A DNA stretch of 64,000 bases from Paenibacillus qinlingensis (GTDB taxonomy: Bacteria > Bacillota > Bacilli > Paenibacillales > NBRC-103111). A program made the translations under genes and the position numbers. Below, in pieces: positions 36,201 to 45,049 of this stretch; the first letter of the stretch is position 1, and the number at the start of each line of letters is the position of its first letter. The DNA is taken from the NCBI RefSeq assembly GCF_013204845.1, contig NZ_JABMKY010000021.1:80035-144034 (forward strand). The letters are read 5' to 3'. The notes under the pieces are model-generated. The model did no database searches. It had not been told where the DNA came from and was given only the letters and a program-made list of their open reading frames with translations.

Positions 36201-36722
36201 ATGTTAACTGAGCTTGCACATGCACGCCATTTGGCGCAACTAGGGCAATTGAAAGAGATTCTGGATGGGGCCGAGCTAGCCACGAATCTATTAGAAAAAT
36301 CCGAAGCGATCCCGCTGCATGTGCTGATGGCAGGGTTTCAAGAGGATAGCCAAGGAAGAGATCGTTTCCTTCATTTTAGCTTTTTGCCATTGGATGATGA
36401 GGATATTGTCGCGATTCAACTTCTGCAGATATACAGCACACTGCCATTTCATCTGCAAGCAGATGCTCGTAACGAGGTAGCCGCGCTCTTGCTCGAAATT
36501 AATACACGCTTGCCAATTGGTCACTTTGGCGTGAATGAAGAAGGCGAGATCCACTATCGTTATGTGTACAGCCTATCAGCTTCGCGTACATTCGAGAGTG
36601 ATGAAGTATTAGAGATTCTTACTCTGTTCGTATACATGTGTGATATGTTCGGTGAGCACATCGAGCAGGTCGCCAGTGGTGAAGCGAAAGCAGAGCAGGT
36701 CATTCAGGCGTTAAGAGCGTAG
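36201..36722 (+). CDS. YbjN-like / secretion-chaperone-fold protein
   Basis: A 173-aa acidic protein. The second half reads like the YbjN family (type III secretion chaperone-like fold): RLPIGHFGVNEEGEIHYRYV, then FESDEVLEILTLFVYMCDMF in a long final helix. AGGAG precedes the ATG, and only 14 bases separate it from the 680-aa gene. Small acidic chaperones of this fold typically keep a secreted partner competent. A cargo-chaperone pair is the simplest reading, resting on weak family similarity and gene order. A bidirectional terminator closes the island. Confidence 0.65.
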   Translation: MLTELAHARHLAQLGQLKEILDGAELATNLLEKSEAIPLHVLMAGFQEDSQGRDRFLHFSFLPLDDEDIVAIQLLQIYSTLPFHLQADARNEVAALLLEINTRLPIGHFGVNEEGEIHYRYVYSLSASRTFESDEVLEILTLFVYMCDMFGEHIEQVASGEAKAEQVIQALRA

Positions 36723-36733
36723 CAATGAGCTGC

Positions 36734-36779
36734 AAAAAGACCTCCAAACCAAGAGATTGTGGTTTGGGGGTCTTTTTAT
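36734..36779. terminator. Bidirectional rho-independent terminator
   Basis: AAAAAGACCTCCAAACC and GGTTTGGGGGTCTTTTT flank a 10-base loop between convergent genes. Confidence 0.9.
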
Positions 36780-36785
36780 ATAAAT

Positions 36786-37364
36786 TTACAGTAGCGAGCT
36801 GAGGCGAATATCCAGTCTTGCTGCCACACCGGCAGGATTGCTTACACTGCGTGGTCCACCAAAGTTGAAGGCGATGATGACAATATCATTGCGGCCGCGT
36901 CGTAAAAATCGTCTTATATTGAAGCTGCGCCCCGTGTTGTAGAAAGAAGGGGTGTTTTGTGGTGCGTCATAGACCAAAGGTGCACCATTGATGATGACAA
37001 CTGCGTAGTTGTCAATGGATAACAAGAGGGAAGCACTTCGAATAGATCTTAGCTGCGAGAGCGAGAAGCGTGTCGAAATGACCGCATTCTCACTGTTCAG
37101 GTTGCCAGAGAGCCAAACATAGCTGGCGTTGACCACGGGTATCCATCCTGGCTCACGCGAAATTTCCTGAGCGTTGAACCAAGAGTTATCTGTACCGATT
37201 GAGATGGTTGTTTGGTTGGGAAACAAGCGGCCTTTTCCTAGTTTGTTGTGCTTCTTCAGTTGAGCAAGGTATATCAGATTAGCTTTCATTTTCGGGATGC
37301 CTGCACTTCTCGGAAGTCGAACAATTCTACTCGATTTTCCTGCGATACGTTGTTTATTCATCAT
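36786..37364 (-). CDS. Hypothetical protein with galactose-binding-like beta-sandwich
   Basis: 192 aa, basic at the N-terminus, without signal peptide or membrane helix. The second half resembles the jelly-roll modules attached to glycosidases: SIDNYAVVIINGAPLVYD, then FNIRRFLRRGRNDIVIIAFN and a final beta strand RLDIRLSSLL. No catalytic motif is evident. It might coat or bind a carbohydrate, which is speculative. AGGAGATGGCGAG before ATG supports the start. It is convergent with the injection-associated island and separated from it by a terminator. Confidence 0.65.
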   Translation of the reverse strand: MMNKQRIAGKSSRIVRLPRSAGIPKMKANLIYLAQLKKHNKLGKGRLFPNQTTISIGTDNSWFNAQEISREPGWIPVVNASYVWLSGNLNSENAVISTRFSLSQLRSIRSASLLLSIDNYAVVIINGAPLVYDAPQNTPSFYNTGRSFNIRRFLRRGRNDIVIIAFNFGGPRSVSNPAGVAARLDIRLSSLL

Positions 37365-37490
37365 CTCGCCATCTCCTATCAGGCTAAGAAATACTTACCA
37401 AACTATTCTATGCTTAATAGATAGAATTGCTGTGGTTAAAGCTGATAGAGATGCCAAATGTATGAGGACCCAATTCTCTGTAAGCGAATG

Positions 37491-37520
37491 ACAAAAAAAC
37501 CTGAGTCCATAGGACTCAGG
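37491..37520 (-). terminator. Rho-independent terminator (minus strand)
   Basis: CCTGAGTCC / GGACTCAGG stem with an ATA loop. On the minus strand it is followed by TTTTTTTG. It ends the lipoprotein gene. Confidence 0.9.
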
Positions 37521-37549
37521 GCTGTATCATTTCCTCGGAAATATTCGAC

Positions 37550-38278
37550 TTATTTCACCTTGTTTTGCAAGAGTTCAACGAACTGTTTACCAGCGTCTCC
37601 CATTTGGCCGCCTGCAGGACGATTGCCGCCACCGAAGCCGCCACCATTTTGGCCTCCGCCACCAGCATTACCGCCGCCAGCACCATTCGGTTTTTGGCCG
37701 TCTGCTCGCTGTCCACTGCCTGCCCCATCCGTGGTGTTCGCTTTAGGCGTAGCAGAAGCATTTGGCGTTTGAGTTTTGCTAGCATCACCGTTGGAGCCAC
37801 TATTTCGATTGCCTTGTCCTTGGCCATTCTGCCCGGCATTGCCTTGGCCGTTTGGACCGCCGTTGCCACCGTTACCCCGATTGCTCATGCGCGTTTCTGC
37901 ATCCGTTAGGAAGGTTTTCTGAGCATCTGTCAAATTTGCCAGCAGCTTGGTTTTATTATCGTCGCTGAGTTCATTCTTCGTGACAATATCCTGAGCGACA
38001 GGCAGCATAGCTTGCGCTTGCTCCTTCGTGATGGTCAATCCATCTGATTTATCCATCATGGTCAGCATTTGGAATGTACTGAAAAGTTGTCTCTGTGCGG
38101 GATCCATCGCAGGGCGATTTTGTTGACCGTTCTGTTGCCCATTCCCTGCTGCTTTCTCCGTTTGCTGCCCGGGCTGGGAGGTGCTTGCAGCAGCGCTTTG
38201 TGTGTCAGATTGATTCCCGCATCCAGCCAAAAGAATGGGGATCAGGATGCAAATGCCTGCTAGTTTTTTCATATTCAT
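37550..38278 (-). CDS. Gly/Asn/Gln-rich lipoprotein
   Basis: About 242 aa. The N-terminus has a type II signal with lipobox LLAGC, so the mature protein should be anchored by a lipidated Cys. A Gln/Asn-rich spacer, a small helical region (about 70-130, DKSDGLTITKEQAQAMLPVA) and a long Gly/Asn/Gln-rich tail to a short C-terminal helix follow. The open frame reaches GTG at 38293, but AGGAG abuts that codon. ATG at 38278 or 38272 is more likely. Similar lipoproteins occur in Paenibacillus near efflux or stress genes. No function can be assigned. Confidence 0.75.
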   Translation of the reverse strand: MNMKKLAGICILIPILLAGCGNQSDTQSAAASTSQPGQQTEKAAGNGQQNGQQNRPAMDPAQRQLFSTFQMLTMMDKSDGLTITKEQAQAMLPVAQDIVTKNELSDDNKTKLLANLTDAQKTFLTDAETRMSNRGNGGNGGPNGQGNAGQNGQGQGNRNSGSNGDASKTQTPNASATPKANTTDGAGSGQRADGQKPNGAGGGNAGGGGQNGGGFGGGNRPAGGQMGDAGKQFVELLQNKVK

Positions 38279-38410
38279 ACGTGTATGTATCACTCCTATT
38301 AGTTTTATCTACGTTGTCATTGTACGATGGCATTATGAAAGAATAGCGAATAAATGCTGAAAGTCAGCTTAAAATTAGTATTTAAATATCTATAGTCTTA
38401 GTTGACGAGC

Positions 38411-38598
38411 TAACTGTAAAAAATACAGTTAAATTTCACCTTTTCAACGATTCGGAGTGATTAGCTGGATAAATTGTAGTTAATTTCGGCGTATTCGGTT
38501 ATTTATGTGAATTTGTCTTGGATTAGCTTCATAAAATCCAGTTATTCTTCAATATACACTTGAAATCTCGGAATTACATGCATGTTTTACAGCTAATC
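38411..38598. repeat. Composite hairpin repeat, family R3, second four-unit copy
   Basis: The gap 38294-38619 holds forward units at 38411-38431 (perfect arms TAACTGTA/TACAGTTA) and 38462-38482, and inverted units at 38524-38544 and 38577-38598. No gene is seen, apart from the likely promoter region of the lipoprotein gene near 38300-38350. Confidence 0.8.
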
Positions 38599-38619
38599 AC
38601 CACAAAGCGCTCACGACAC

Positions 38620-39492
38620 CTACTCGATACTGAAGTGTGCAGGGTGTGTTAAGTATGCAGGCAGCATCGTGTGTCTATCGCCTTTGGCGGCATTCACTTG
38701 GAATTGAGTAAGAAACAGACTGTTGCTCAAATCCGCCCCGCGAAGGTCGGTGTCCCTGAGATCAGCACCGATGAGATCTGCTTTCCGCAGATCAGCTCCT
38801 CGCAGATTAGCAGCTATTAAATAGGCACCTCGTAGATTGCTGGCCCTGAGATCAGCACCTTTGAGATTAGCACCAATCAGATCGGCGCCTCTCCCGTAAG
38901 CTTTTCTGCGTCCTTTGGGGGCTCCATGCTCGCGCAGTGCTGCTTCGCGCACATGTTCGCTCGTTTGAAGAAGCAGAACATTCACCTCAGCTCGATGTGC
39001 AGCAATGTCCAGCGTGGTCAAGCTATGGGGATCGAGGTCCGTGAGGCGTTCCGTTTCAGCGAGTAAGTCGCTCAGTTCCTTATGAATCTCATCAGTCGTA
39101 GGCAAGGTTAAGGCTTCCGTCAAATACCAGAGCAGCTCATGAAGCTGGCGCATCAGAGGAAATACCTCAAACATGATCTTCGCGGTGTCAGGTGCTTTCC
39201 GCCAGTCCTGACCGCCGAAGGTGGTCTGAGAAACCTTCTGTCCCGCACCGAAGCAGTCATACACGGTACATCCTCGAAAGCCAATCTGACGAAGTTGGGT
39301 ATGAACACCACAACGAAAGTCAGTTTGCAGATTCGTACAGGGCTGTCCAGCATCCTTATCATTAGCGAAATCTGTTGAAGCTGCGTAGGGCAGCGCCACA
39401 CAACATAAACCAAAGCAATTCTCACAATCTCCTTGCATTTGTTGGCGTTTACTAGCCGTTGTTATCTCTGTAAAGCTTTCATTCTCCAGCAT
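38620..39492 (-). CDS. Cysteine-rich pentapeptide-repeat protein
   Basis: 290 aa. The N-terminal part has a Cys cluster (GDCENCFGLCCVALP, then CTNLQTDFRCGVH and GCTVYDCFGAG) that may bind metal. The C-terminal 90 residues are a pentapeptide-repeat beta-helix (A(D/N)LxG pattern: ADLIGANLKGADLRASNLRG). Some pentapeptide proteins mimic DNA and protect gyrase, but the Cys-rich type here is a distinct, uncharacterised architecture common in Paenibacillus. AAGGAG lies 11 bases before the ATG. Single-gene unit. Confidence 0.85.
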   Translation of the reverse strand: MLENESFTEITTASKRQQMQGDCENCFGLCCVALPYAASTDFANDKDAGQPCTNLQTDFRCGVHTQLRQIGFRGCTVYDCFGAGQKVSQTTFGGQDWRKAPDTAKIMFEVFPLMRQLHELLWYLTEALTLPTTDEIHKELSDLLAETERLTDLDPHSLTTLDIAAHRAEVNVLLLQTSEHVREAALREHGAPKGRRKAYGRGADLIGANLKGADLRASNLRGAYLIAANLRGADLRKADLIGADLRDTDLRGADLSNSLFLTQFQVNAAKGDRHTMLPAYLTHPAHFSIE

Positions 39493-39620
39493 AAAAGAGG
39501 ATCTCCTTGTTTCGTTATTATTTTTACATTATACAATGCGGCAGCCATATGCAAAAACAGGGAGTTATGCTATAACTGGTGAAAAAGCTATTTCACGAAC
39601 AATGTGAGAGGGTGACATCT

Positions 39621-40046
39621 ATGAGCACATTAACGAAAGCCATTTTAATCGCAGCGAAGGCCCATGATGGTCAGGTAGACAAAGGGGGCAGCCCCTACAT
39701 TTTACATCCAATTCGTTTAGCTAGCAGAGCTAAATCAACGGAGGAATCCATCGTTGCGGTCTTACATGATGTCGTGGAGGATTCGGATCTAACCCTATTT
39801 GATTTGAAAAAAGAAGGTTTTAGCCTACCTATTCTGGAAGCGCTAGATTGCCTTACTAGAAGACCAGATGAATCGTATGAAGGATTTATTAAGAGGATCA
39901 AAGTAAATCTATTAGCGTCGGTTGTGAAGCTTCTGGACTTAGAAGATAATTGTGACCTCAGTCGAATTGAACAACCTACCCGACAAGACTATGAACGAAT
40001 CGATAAGTACAAAAAAGCAATAGCCGAATTGAAATATGGAAGCTGA
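39621..40046 (+). CDS. HD-domain phosphohydrolase, small SpoT/MESH1-like
   Basis: 141 aa covering only an HD domain of the RelA/SpoT hydrolase type: AAKAHDGQVDKGGSPYILHP (first His), then VAVLHDVVEDSDLT (the HD dyad) and LLDLEDNCDLSR. It lacks synthetase and TGS/ACT domains, so it may hydrolyse (p)ppGpp or a related nucleotide, as small alarmone hydrolases do. GAGAGGGTGACATCT before the ATG at 39621 fixes the start; the upstream GTG at 39579 has no RBS. The terminator stem starts inside the stop codon region. Confidence 0.85.
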   Translation: MSTLTKAILIAAKAHDGQVDKGGSPYILHPIRLASRAKSTEESIVAVLHDVVEDSDLTLFDLKKEGFSLPILEALDCLTRRPDESYEGFIKRIKVNLLASVVKLLDLEDNCDLSRIEQPTRQDYERIDKYKKAIAELKYGS

Positions 40047-40068
40047 CACCTGAGGTGTCAGTTTTTTT
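40043..40068 (+). terminator. Rho-independent terminator
   Basis: CTGACACC / GGTGTCAG with a TGA loop and TTTTTTT. The 5' arm overlaps the stop codon. Confidence 0.9.
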
Positions 40069-40179
40069 GTCGAAAAAGACTTGAATAGAGAGGACATCAA
40101 TCGACATACGAAATGAGCTTTTTGCAATATGATAAGTGTATGTGTACAGGCTGACTATATGAAGAAAGGGTTGATCGCC

Positions 40180-41379
40180 ATGAACAACATAAAAATATCC
40201 TCAAAAGGTATCGAAAAAGCGCTTCGTAAGTTTGATTATTTGCAAGCTATTGCCGAATATATTTGGAACGGTTTCGACGCTGAGGCTACGGCGGTAGACA
40301 TAACCCTTCATAAAAACATACTAGACGGCGTGGATCAAATCGTAATTGCAGACAACGGTTATGGGATTAAGTTGAAAGATTTAGAAGGAAAGTTTACGCC
40401 TTTCTACGAATCAGAGAAGAGTGTGGATCCTGATAAGCGTGGGAGAACGACTTCGGCTATGCATGGGAAAAATGGGATAGGGCGCTTAACGTTTCACCAT
40501 TTTGCTTCTGAAGCGATTTGGCAAACCACGTACGAGGATGGTCTCCTGCTCAAAAATACGTATAAGATTCATATTCAAGCGAAGCAATTGGATGCCTATC
40601 ATGTGACTAAGCCTGATGTAACGGATAAGGATAGAGGAACGACCGTCACGTTTAACAATATTATCAAGGAGTTCGTGGTTGAGGATTTTCTAGCATTTTT
40701 GAGCAGAGAATTCGGATGGTTTTTGGAATTGCATGCAGATAAGCCATACTCGATTCGTATTGACGGTGAACCGCTGGACTACGCTAGCTTGATTGCGGAA
40801 AAGGAAACCTTCACATCCGTGCATGCGATGTCGCAGACGAAATTTCGAGTTACGTATATTCGTTGGGAAGATCGCATGAATCATGAATATTCGAAGTTGT
40901 ATTTTATCGACTCCAAGTTGAAAGAGCAGCATAAGCAGCCCACAACGTTTAACAATAAAGGGGATTCCTTTTACCATAGTGTCTATATTCAGAGTAAGCT
41001 ATTTGATCAGTTTGATTTCAGTCATGAGGATCTGAGCGGACAGCAGTCATTTACATTCGGTGCGAGCCGCAAAAGTGATGCGTTTCAATATCTATTGGAT
41101 GAGCTGGGGACGTTCATTAGTGAGAAAAGGCAGCCCTATCTTCGGAAATTATCCGATGCTGTCATCAAGGAATTTGCAGAAGCGAAGGCATTTCCGACGT
41201 TCACGGGTGATCCTGAGGCAGCAAACCGGCGGGATGAGCTTGAAGCTGCAATTCGTGAGTTATGCCATGCGGAGCCTAAGGTATTCGCGCGATTGAATCC
41301 GGAACAGAAGAAAGTGCTAGCGCACCTGATCCACGCCGTAGGGGCTGAGGAACGTCAATGGTTGATGGCAGCTCTTTAA
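40180..41379 (+). CDS. GHKL (Hsp90/MutL-like) ATPase of unknown role
   Basis: About 399 aa. The N-terminal ATPase domain shows the Bergerat fold: IAEYIWNGFDAEAT (N box), IADNGYGIKL (G1) and GKNGIGRLTFHHFA (G2, lid). The remaining 250 residues are an alpha/beta region I do not recognise. No histidine kinase, Hsp90 middle or MutL C-terminal domain is seen. Comparable stand-alone GHKL proteins occur in bacterial defence islands and as orphan genes; nothing adjacent supports defence. AAAGGG is 9 bases before the ATG at 40180. In-frame starts at 40129 and 40159 are weaker. Confidence 0.75.
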   Translation: MNNIKISSKGIEKALRKFDYLQAIAEYIWNGFDAEATAVDITLHKNILDGVDQIVIADNGYGIKLKDLEGKFTPFYESEKSVDPDKRGRTTSAMHGKNGIGRLTFHHFASEAIWQTTYEDGLLLKNTYKIHIQAKQLDAYHVTKPDVTDKDRGTTVTFNNIIKEFVVEDFLAFLSREFGWFLELHADKPYSIRIDGEPLDYASLIAEKETFTSVHAMSQTKFRVTYIRWEDRMNHEYSKLYFIDSKLKEQHKQPTTFNNKGDSFYHSVYIQSKLFDQFDFSHEDLSGQQSFTFGASRKSDAFQYLLDELGTFISEKRQPYLRKLSDAVIKEFAEAKAFPTFTGDPEAANRRDELEAAIRELCHAEPKVFARLNPEQKKVLAHLIHAVGAEERQWLMAAL

Positions 41380-41459
41380 TGTATAATATGGGGAGACAAG
41401 TTTGCGAATTAGTGAGGTATCTCAGGCTATTCCTGTATTCAAATGAGATTGTGTAGCTA

Positions 41460-41492
41460 AAGCTGCGTCCTCACAGGGACGTGGCTTTTTTC
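41460..41492 (+). terminator. Probable rho-independent terminator
   Basis: AGCTGCGTCC pairs (two G-T pairs) with GGACGTGGCT, followed by TTTTT, 80 bases after the ATPase gene stop. Confidence 0.7.
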
Positions 41493-41602
41493 AAGCTACA
41501 GGATTATTCATTTTCATCTCGAATACGTGGAGACGGCTTTTTTTAGGGAACGTGAGGTCTGAGGCGAGAAGCACATAAGACCCGTGATAAGGAGAGTTAA
41601 CC

Positions 41603-42136
41603 ATGCAAACTGTTTATCTAATATCTGGACCAGCGGGGGTAGGGAAATCTACGACTGCACGCGCTTTGGCCAAAGCTTTGCCAAACTCCGCATATATTTC
41701 AGGAGATGCTGTTAGTCATATGCACGTGAATGGTCGAGAGAAACCATGGGAAAGTCAGTCAGAGTTATCGCTCATATGGCAAAACATTTGGCGGCTTGCC
41801 TCTAATTTTATTACACATGGTGTAGACGTGGTTGTCGATTATGTGACATTTCCTGAAGAGGCTAGATGGCTTTACAAGCAGTTAATGGCATTAAATACTA
41901 ATGTTGTTTATGTTGTTTTGTGGACAGATAAAGCGACGCTTCTGCAAAGGGATCAAACGAGATTACCGCAGCATCAAATGGGTGAACGATGCCTGATTCT
42001 CATCGATGAATTTGAAAGTTCTGGCGTAGAACCGAGGCATGTTAAGGATACAAGCTCACACCGAGTAGAGAATTTGAATGAAATCGTAGATGACATTCGG
42101 AGTAACGACAAATATAGGCTGAATTCCGAAGTATGA
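41603..42136 (+). CDS. P-loop kinase/ATPase, small (AAA_33-like)
   Basis: 177 aa. It starts with a Walker A motif, ISGPAGVGKSTTARALAKAL (residues 7-26), then ISGDAVSHMH and VDVVVDYVTFP as the substrate/Walker B region. A later basic segment, LLQRDQTRLPQHQMGER, resembles the lid of shikimate or adenylylsulfate kinase-like folds. A small-molecule or nucleotide kinase is likely; the substrate cannot be told. GGAGAG precedes the ATG. It lies just ahead of a membrane protein gene and may share its transcript. Confidence 0.8.
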   Translation: MQTVYLISGPAGVGKSTTARALAKALPNSAYISGDAVSHMHVNGREKPWESQSELSLIWQNIWRLASNFITHGVDVVVDYVTFPEEARWLYKQLMALNTNVVYVVLWTDKATLLQRDQTRLPQHQMGERCLILIDEFESSGVEPRHVKDTSSHRVENLNEIVDDIRSNDKYRLNSEV

Positions 42137-42161
42137 TGAAAACGAATAAAGGAGCCAAGCA

Positions 42162-43289
42162 ATGAACAATCCCGCATCAGGGCTGCATCACATCAAAGCA
42201 ATGGTAGAGAAAAAAGTAACCTGGCTTGAGCTATTCTACGACCTGCTTTTTGTAGCGGCTGTTTCCAAAGCAAGTCATGTCTTAGTACATGTGCATCACG
42301 GCACAATCCCGCTGGAGTATTTAAGCAAATTCGTCCTTATTTTTATTCCAATTTGGTGGGCGTGGGTAGGGCAATCACTCTTTGTCAATCGGTTTGGACG
42401 GGACAGTACCTCGCATCGTGTTTTTCTCATTCTGCAATTATTTTTCGTATTAATTATGACGGCTAGCTTGTCCGTCGACTTTGATCAGTATTTTGTACCC
42501 TTTCTCATTGGTTATTTAGGTTTGAGAGCGATGACGGCGATTCAATACTTGGCTGTACATAAAAAGGAAGAAGATCATCGACGGATCACTGCACGTTATT
42601 TAGGCAGCCGTTTTTGGATCGGACTAGCCATATCGGCACTCTCCCTATTTTTTGACTCATGGATTCGCTACGCGGTGTTGTATGTGGGCATTATTGTGGA
42701 TATTTTGCTCCCCCTATGGGGTCGGAAATACTTGGTGAGAAGCCCAATTAATACGCATCATTTATTAGAGCGTTTCTCGTTATTTACGCTGATTCTGCTT
42801 GGGGAATCGGTCATAAGCATTTTGACTGTCTTACAGTCGAGTGATTGGACTTGGCGATCCATACTTTTCGCATCGCTCACCTTTCTACTCATCATTGCGA
42901 TGTGGTGGCAATATTTCGAGAATGTCGAAAAGAAAGTGAACAAAGCCTTAGAAACGGCGGGGCAAACCATCATCTATGGCCATTTATTCATCTATTTATC
43001 CTTGTGTATGATGGCTGCATCGATTCAGTTGTTATTCTTGGATCAGTTGAATTATGGATTTATGTTAAGTTTTATTTTCGGTTCCGTGCTCCTATACTTT
43101 TTCTCAACATCCTTGGTCTTTCATAAGTATAGACATGCACATCAACGATTAAAGATAGCGCATCTTGCCGTATTTTTAGGGCTGCTAGCTTTATTTCTAG
43201 GCTTAGATCTGATGTTCGACATGCCGAATTACGTAATTATCGGAGAAATGATGTTATTTTTTGCTGTTTATGCGAAGGGAACGACTTGA
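42162..43289 (+). CDS. Low-temperature-requirement A (LtrA) family membrane protein
   Basis: 375 aa with about ten membrane helices. The family signature is VEKKVTWLELFYDLLFVAAV at residues 13-32, with LLERFSLFTLILLGESVISI later. LtrA was named in Listeria for growth at low temperature; its biochemical role is not settled. AAAGGAG precedes the ATG. It is followed 25 bases later by a GNAT gene and preceded 25 bases earlier by the P-loop kinase, so a three-gene operon is plausible. Confidence 0.88.
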   Translation: MNNPASGLHHIKAMVEKKVTWLELFYDLLFVAAVSKASHVLVHVHHGTIPLEYLSKFVLIFIPIWWAWVGQSLFVNRFGRDSTSHRVFLILQLFFVLIMTASLSVDFDQYFVPFLIGYLGLRAMTAIQYLAVHKKEEDHRRITARYLGSRFWIGLAISALSLFFDSWIRYAVLYVGIIVDILLPLWGRKYLVRSPINTHHLLERFSLFTLILLGESVISILTVLQSSDWTWRSILFASLTFLLIIAMWWQYFENVEKKVNKALETAGQTIIYGHLFIYLSLCMMAASIQLLFLDQLNYGFMLSFIFGSVLLYFFSTSLVFHKYRHAHQRLKIAHLAVFLGLLALFLGLDLMFDMPNYVIIGEMMLFFAVYAKGTT

Positions 43290-43314
43290 GAAATCACCTG
43301 GAGGGGAAGAAGAT

Positions 43315-43857
43315 ATGCGCATTGAACTGGATGCTGATCTTACACTTAAATCGCTTGAGCCGAAGGATGCCGAAGCCCTTTTTGCATTAACCGACAGCTG
43401 TCGAGATTACCTGAGAGAATGGTTGCCTTGGGTGGATGCCACGCAGAATAGCGATCATTCAAGAGCTTTTATCCAGCACTGTCAGCATCAAGAAGCAGCC
43501 AATAATGGCTTCAATGCCGGCATTTGGTTCAAAGATGAGTTTGCAGGCTGTGTCGGATTTCACCCGATCAGTTGGGTCAATCACAGTGCCAGTCTGGGTT
43601 ACTGGTTAGGAGAAGGCTTTCAAGGTCATGGTATCATGACGCGAGCCTGCCAATGGCTTGTGGACTATTCGTTCAACGAATTGGGCCTAAACCGAGTCGA
43701 AATTAGATGTGGAGATACTAACTTCAAAAGCCGAGCCATTCCGGAGAAATTAGGGTTTACGAGAGAAGGGCAGATTCGGGATGCTGCCTGGCTGAATGAT
43801 CATTATATCGACCTCATTGTGTATGGCATGCTAAAGCGTGAGTGGAGGCGTGGTTAA
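43315..43857 (+). CDS. RimJ/RimL-type GNAT acetyltransferase (YdaF-like)
   Basis: 180 aa. It has the RimL-like layout: an N-terminal LTLKSLEPKDAEALFALTDS, a central SASLGYWLGEGFQGHGIMTR with the Q-G-H-G-I-M acetyl-CoA loop, and a final NFKSRAIPEKLGFTREGQIR. Family members acetylate ribosomal protein N-termini or polyamines. The start at 43315 is chosen because GGAGGGG lies 6-8 bases upstream. The frame extends back into the LtrA gene but without an RBS. A terminator follows. Confidence 0.88.
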   Translation: MRIELDADLTLKSLEPKDAEALFALTDSCRDYLREWLPWVDATQNSDHSRAFIQHCQHQEAANNGFNAGIWFKDEFAGCVGFHPISWVNHSASLGYWLGEGFQGHGIMTRACQWLVDYSFNELGLNRVEIRCGDTNFKSRAIPEKLGFTREGQIRDAAWLNDHYIDLIVYGMLKREWRRG

Positions 43858-43872
43858 TCGTAAGGAACGAAG

Positions 43873-43902
43873 AAGCAGGTTGCCTCGGCAACCTGCTTTC
43901 TT
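43873..43902. terminator. Rho-independent terminator, convergent genes
   Basis: AAGCAGGTTGCC / GGCAACCTGCTT stem with a very short loop, followed by TCTTG. AAG-rich sequence lies on the other side. Confidence 0.8.
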
Positions 43903-43912
43903 GTACATATGG

Positions 43913-45034
43913 CTATTTCGCCGTATTCATGATATCCCAATCGCGCTGCAAGATAATTCGTTCACCCACGTGGAAACTAATCGTCAAATGATTCATCCCT
44001 AGCTGAAGTGGATGGTCCAATGAAAGGTCATAGAGTCCATTATTGTAGCTCAAGTCATAAAGGAATTTCATCTCGGCACCATGTTCGGTTGTGGCTGTTT
44101 CGCCCAAATCTCGGTTTTTAACCGTGATTTGTAAGGCTGGAGTGATGCTATTATACTCTAGGTAACGATTTTCATAGATAAGACCGGACATATGAAAAAA
44201 AGTATCAACAGCAATAGATGGCAGTTGCAAATCATCTTTCATCTTATACATCTGAGCACTTAAAGTGACAACCTTGTTATTATTATAGCCCCTGGTGACA
44301 CTCGTCGTTGCCCCAAACAAAGTCCTTATATCGGTTAGACTGAGGTAGGGAGAGCCTTGATCCTTAGAGAAATCAGGGGAAGATGCAAGTTTTAATTGTT
44401 TAGCTAGTTTACCATTCCATAGGGTTTTAACCTGAAGTTCGCCTGTTTTTATTTGAAAAGCATAACCGGTATCGTTCTTTAGTGTCCACCAGCCCGCGAC
44501 ATCTGGACCTGTTAGATCGAAATGATACATACGCGCTAGAAAGGCAGTATCTAAGAAAGGTTCACCTTGCTTGTCGTCGTATCCGATAGATTCATTACCT
44601 TCGGTATAGGCACCTTTCTCATTTTGATAGAAAGCCCCTTGATAGGAAGTAGCACTTGTAATGACAATATCTGATTCGCGATCCTTGAGGATCACCCTAT
44701 CTTGAAAGGGCTCTAGATGAATCCAAGATTTCCCTACGAAAGAGTTAATCTGGTACCAACGGATACCATTCGGGTCGGTCCAAGCAGCTAAGGGGTGGAT
44801 AGTTTGCGGGCCAATCTGTCCATGATTGAGTATAATTCCTGTGTTTGGATATCGAAAAAGCGTCGTGACGGGTGAGTTAAGCTGTATCGCCGCGGTCTCA
44901 TCTACTGCATCTTCAGGTTCGGCAAACTTAGGATTAAACCAACCTTCACCTTGCGCGGTACGAACGTGATACCAATCACCGTCATAACCATAGTTCGTGA
45001 TGTACTCGTTATACGTTTTCTCAAAGACAGGCAA
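43913..45034 (-). pseudogene. C-terminal part of an SH3-like secreted protein, cut off by an in-frame TAA
   Basis: 373 open codons continue the reading frame of the upstream half without any shift. The only break is the TAA at 45050-45052. The frame after the stop (ILNGDLPVFEKTYNEYITNY) completes an SH3-like repeat that begins before it (THPSTLHTYPSSQ), so the two were one protein of about 666 residues. This half holds further SH3-like modules (WYHVRTAQGEGWF; GIRWYQINSFVGKSWIHLEP), a stalk-like domain and a C-terminal beta-sandwich. The only nearby start is a TTG at 45034 without a good RBS. Restart or readthrough is possible, but loss of this half is likelier. Confidence 0.75.
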
Positions 45035-45049
45035 ATCCCCATTTAGGAT

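Noticed and set aside
18510..36722. A complete contractile injection system
   Set aside because: No sheath, tube, baseplate, terminator or AAA ATPase protein could be recognised. Only accessory-type genes are present.
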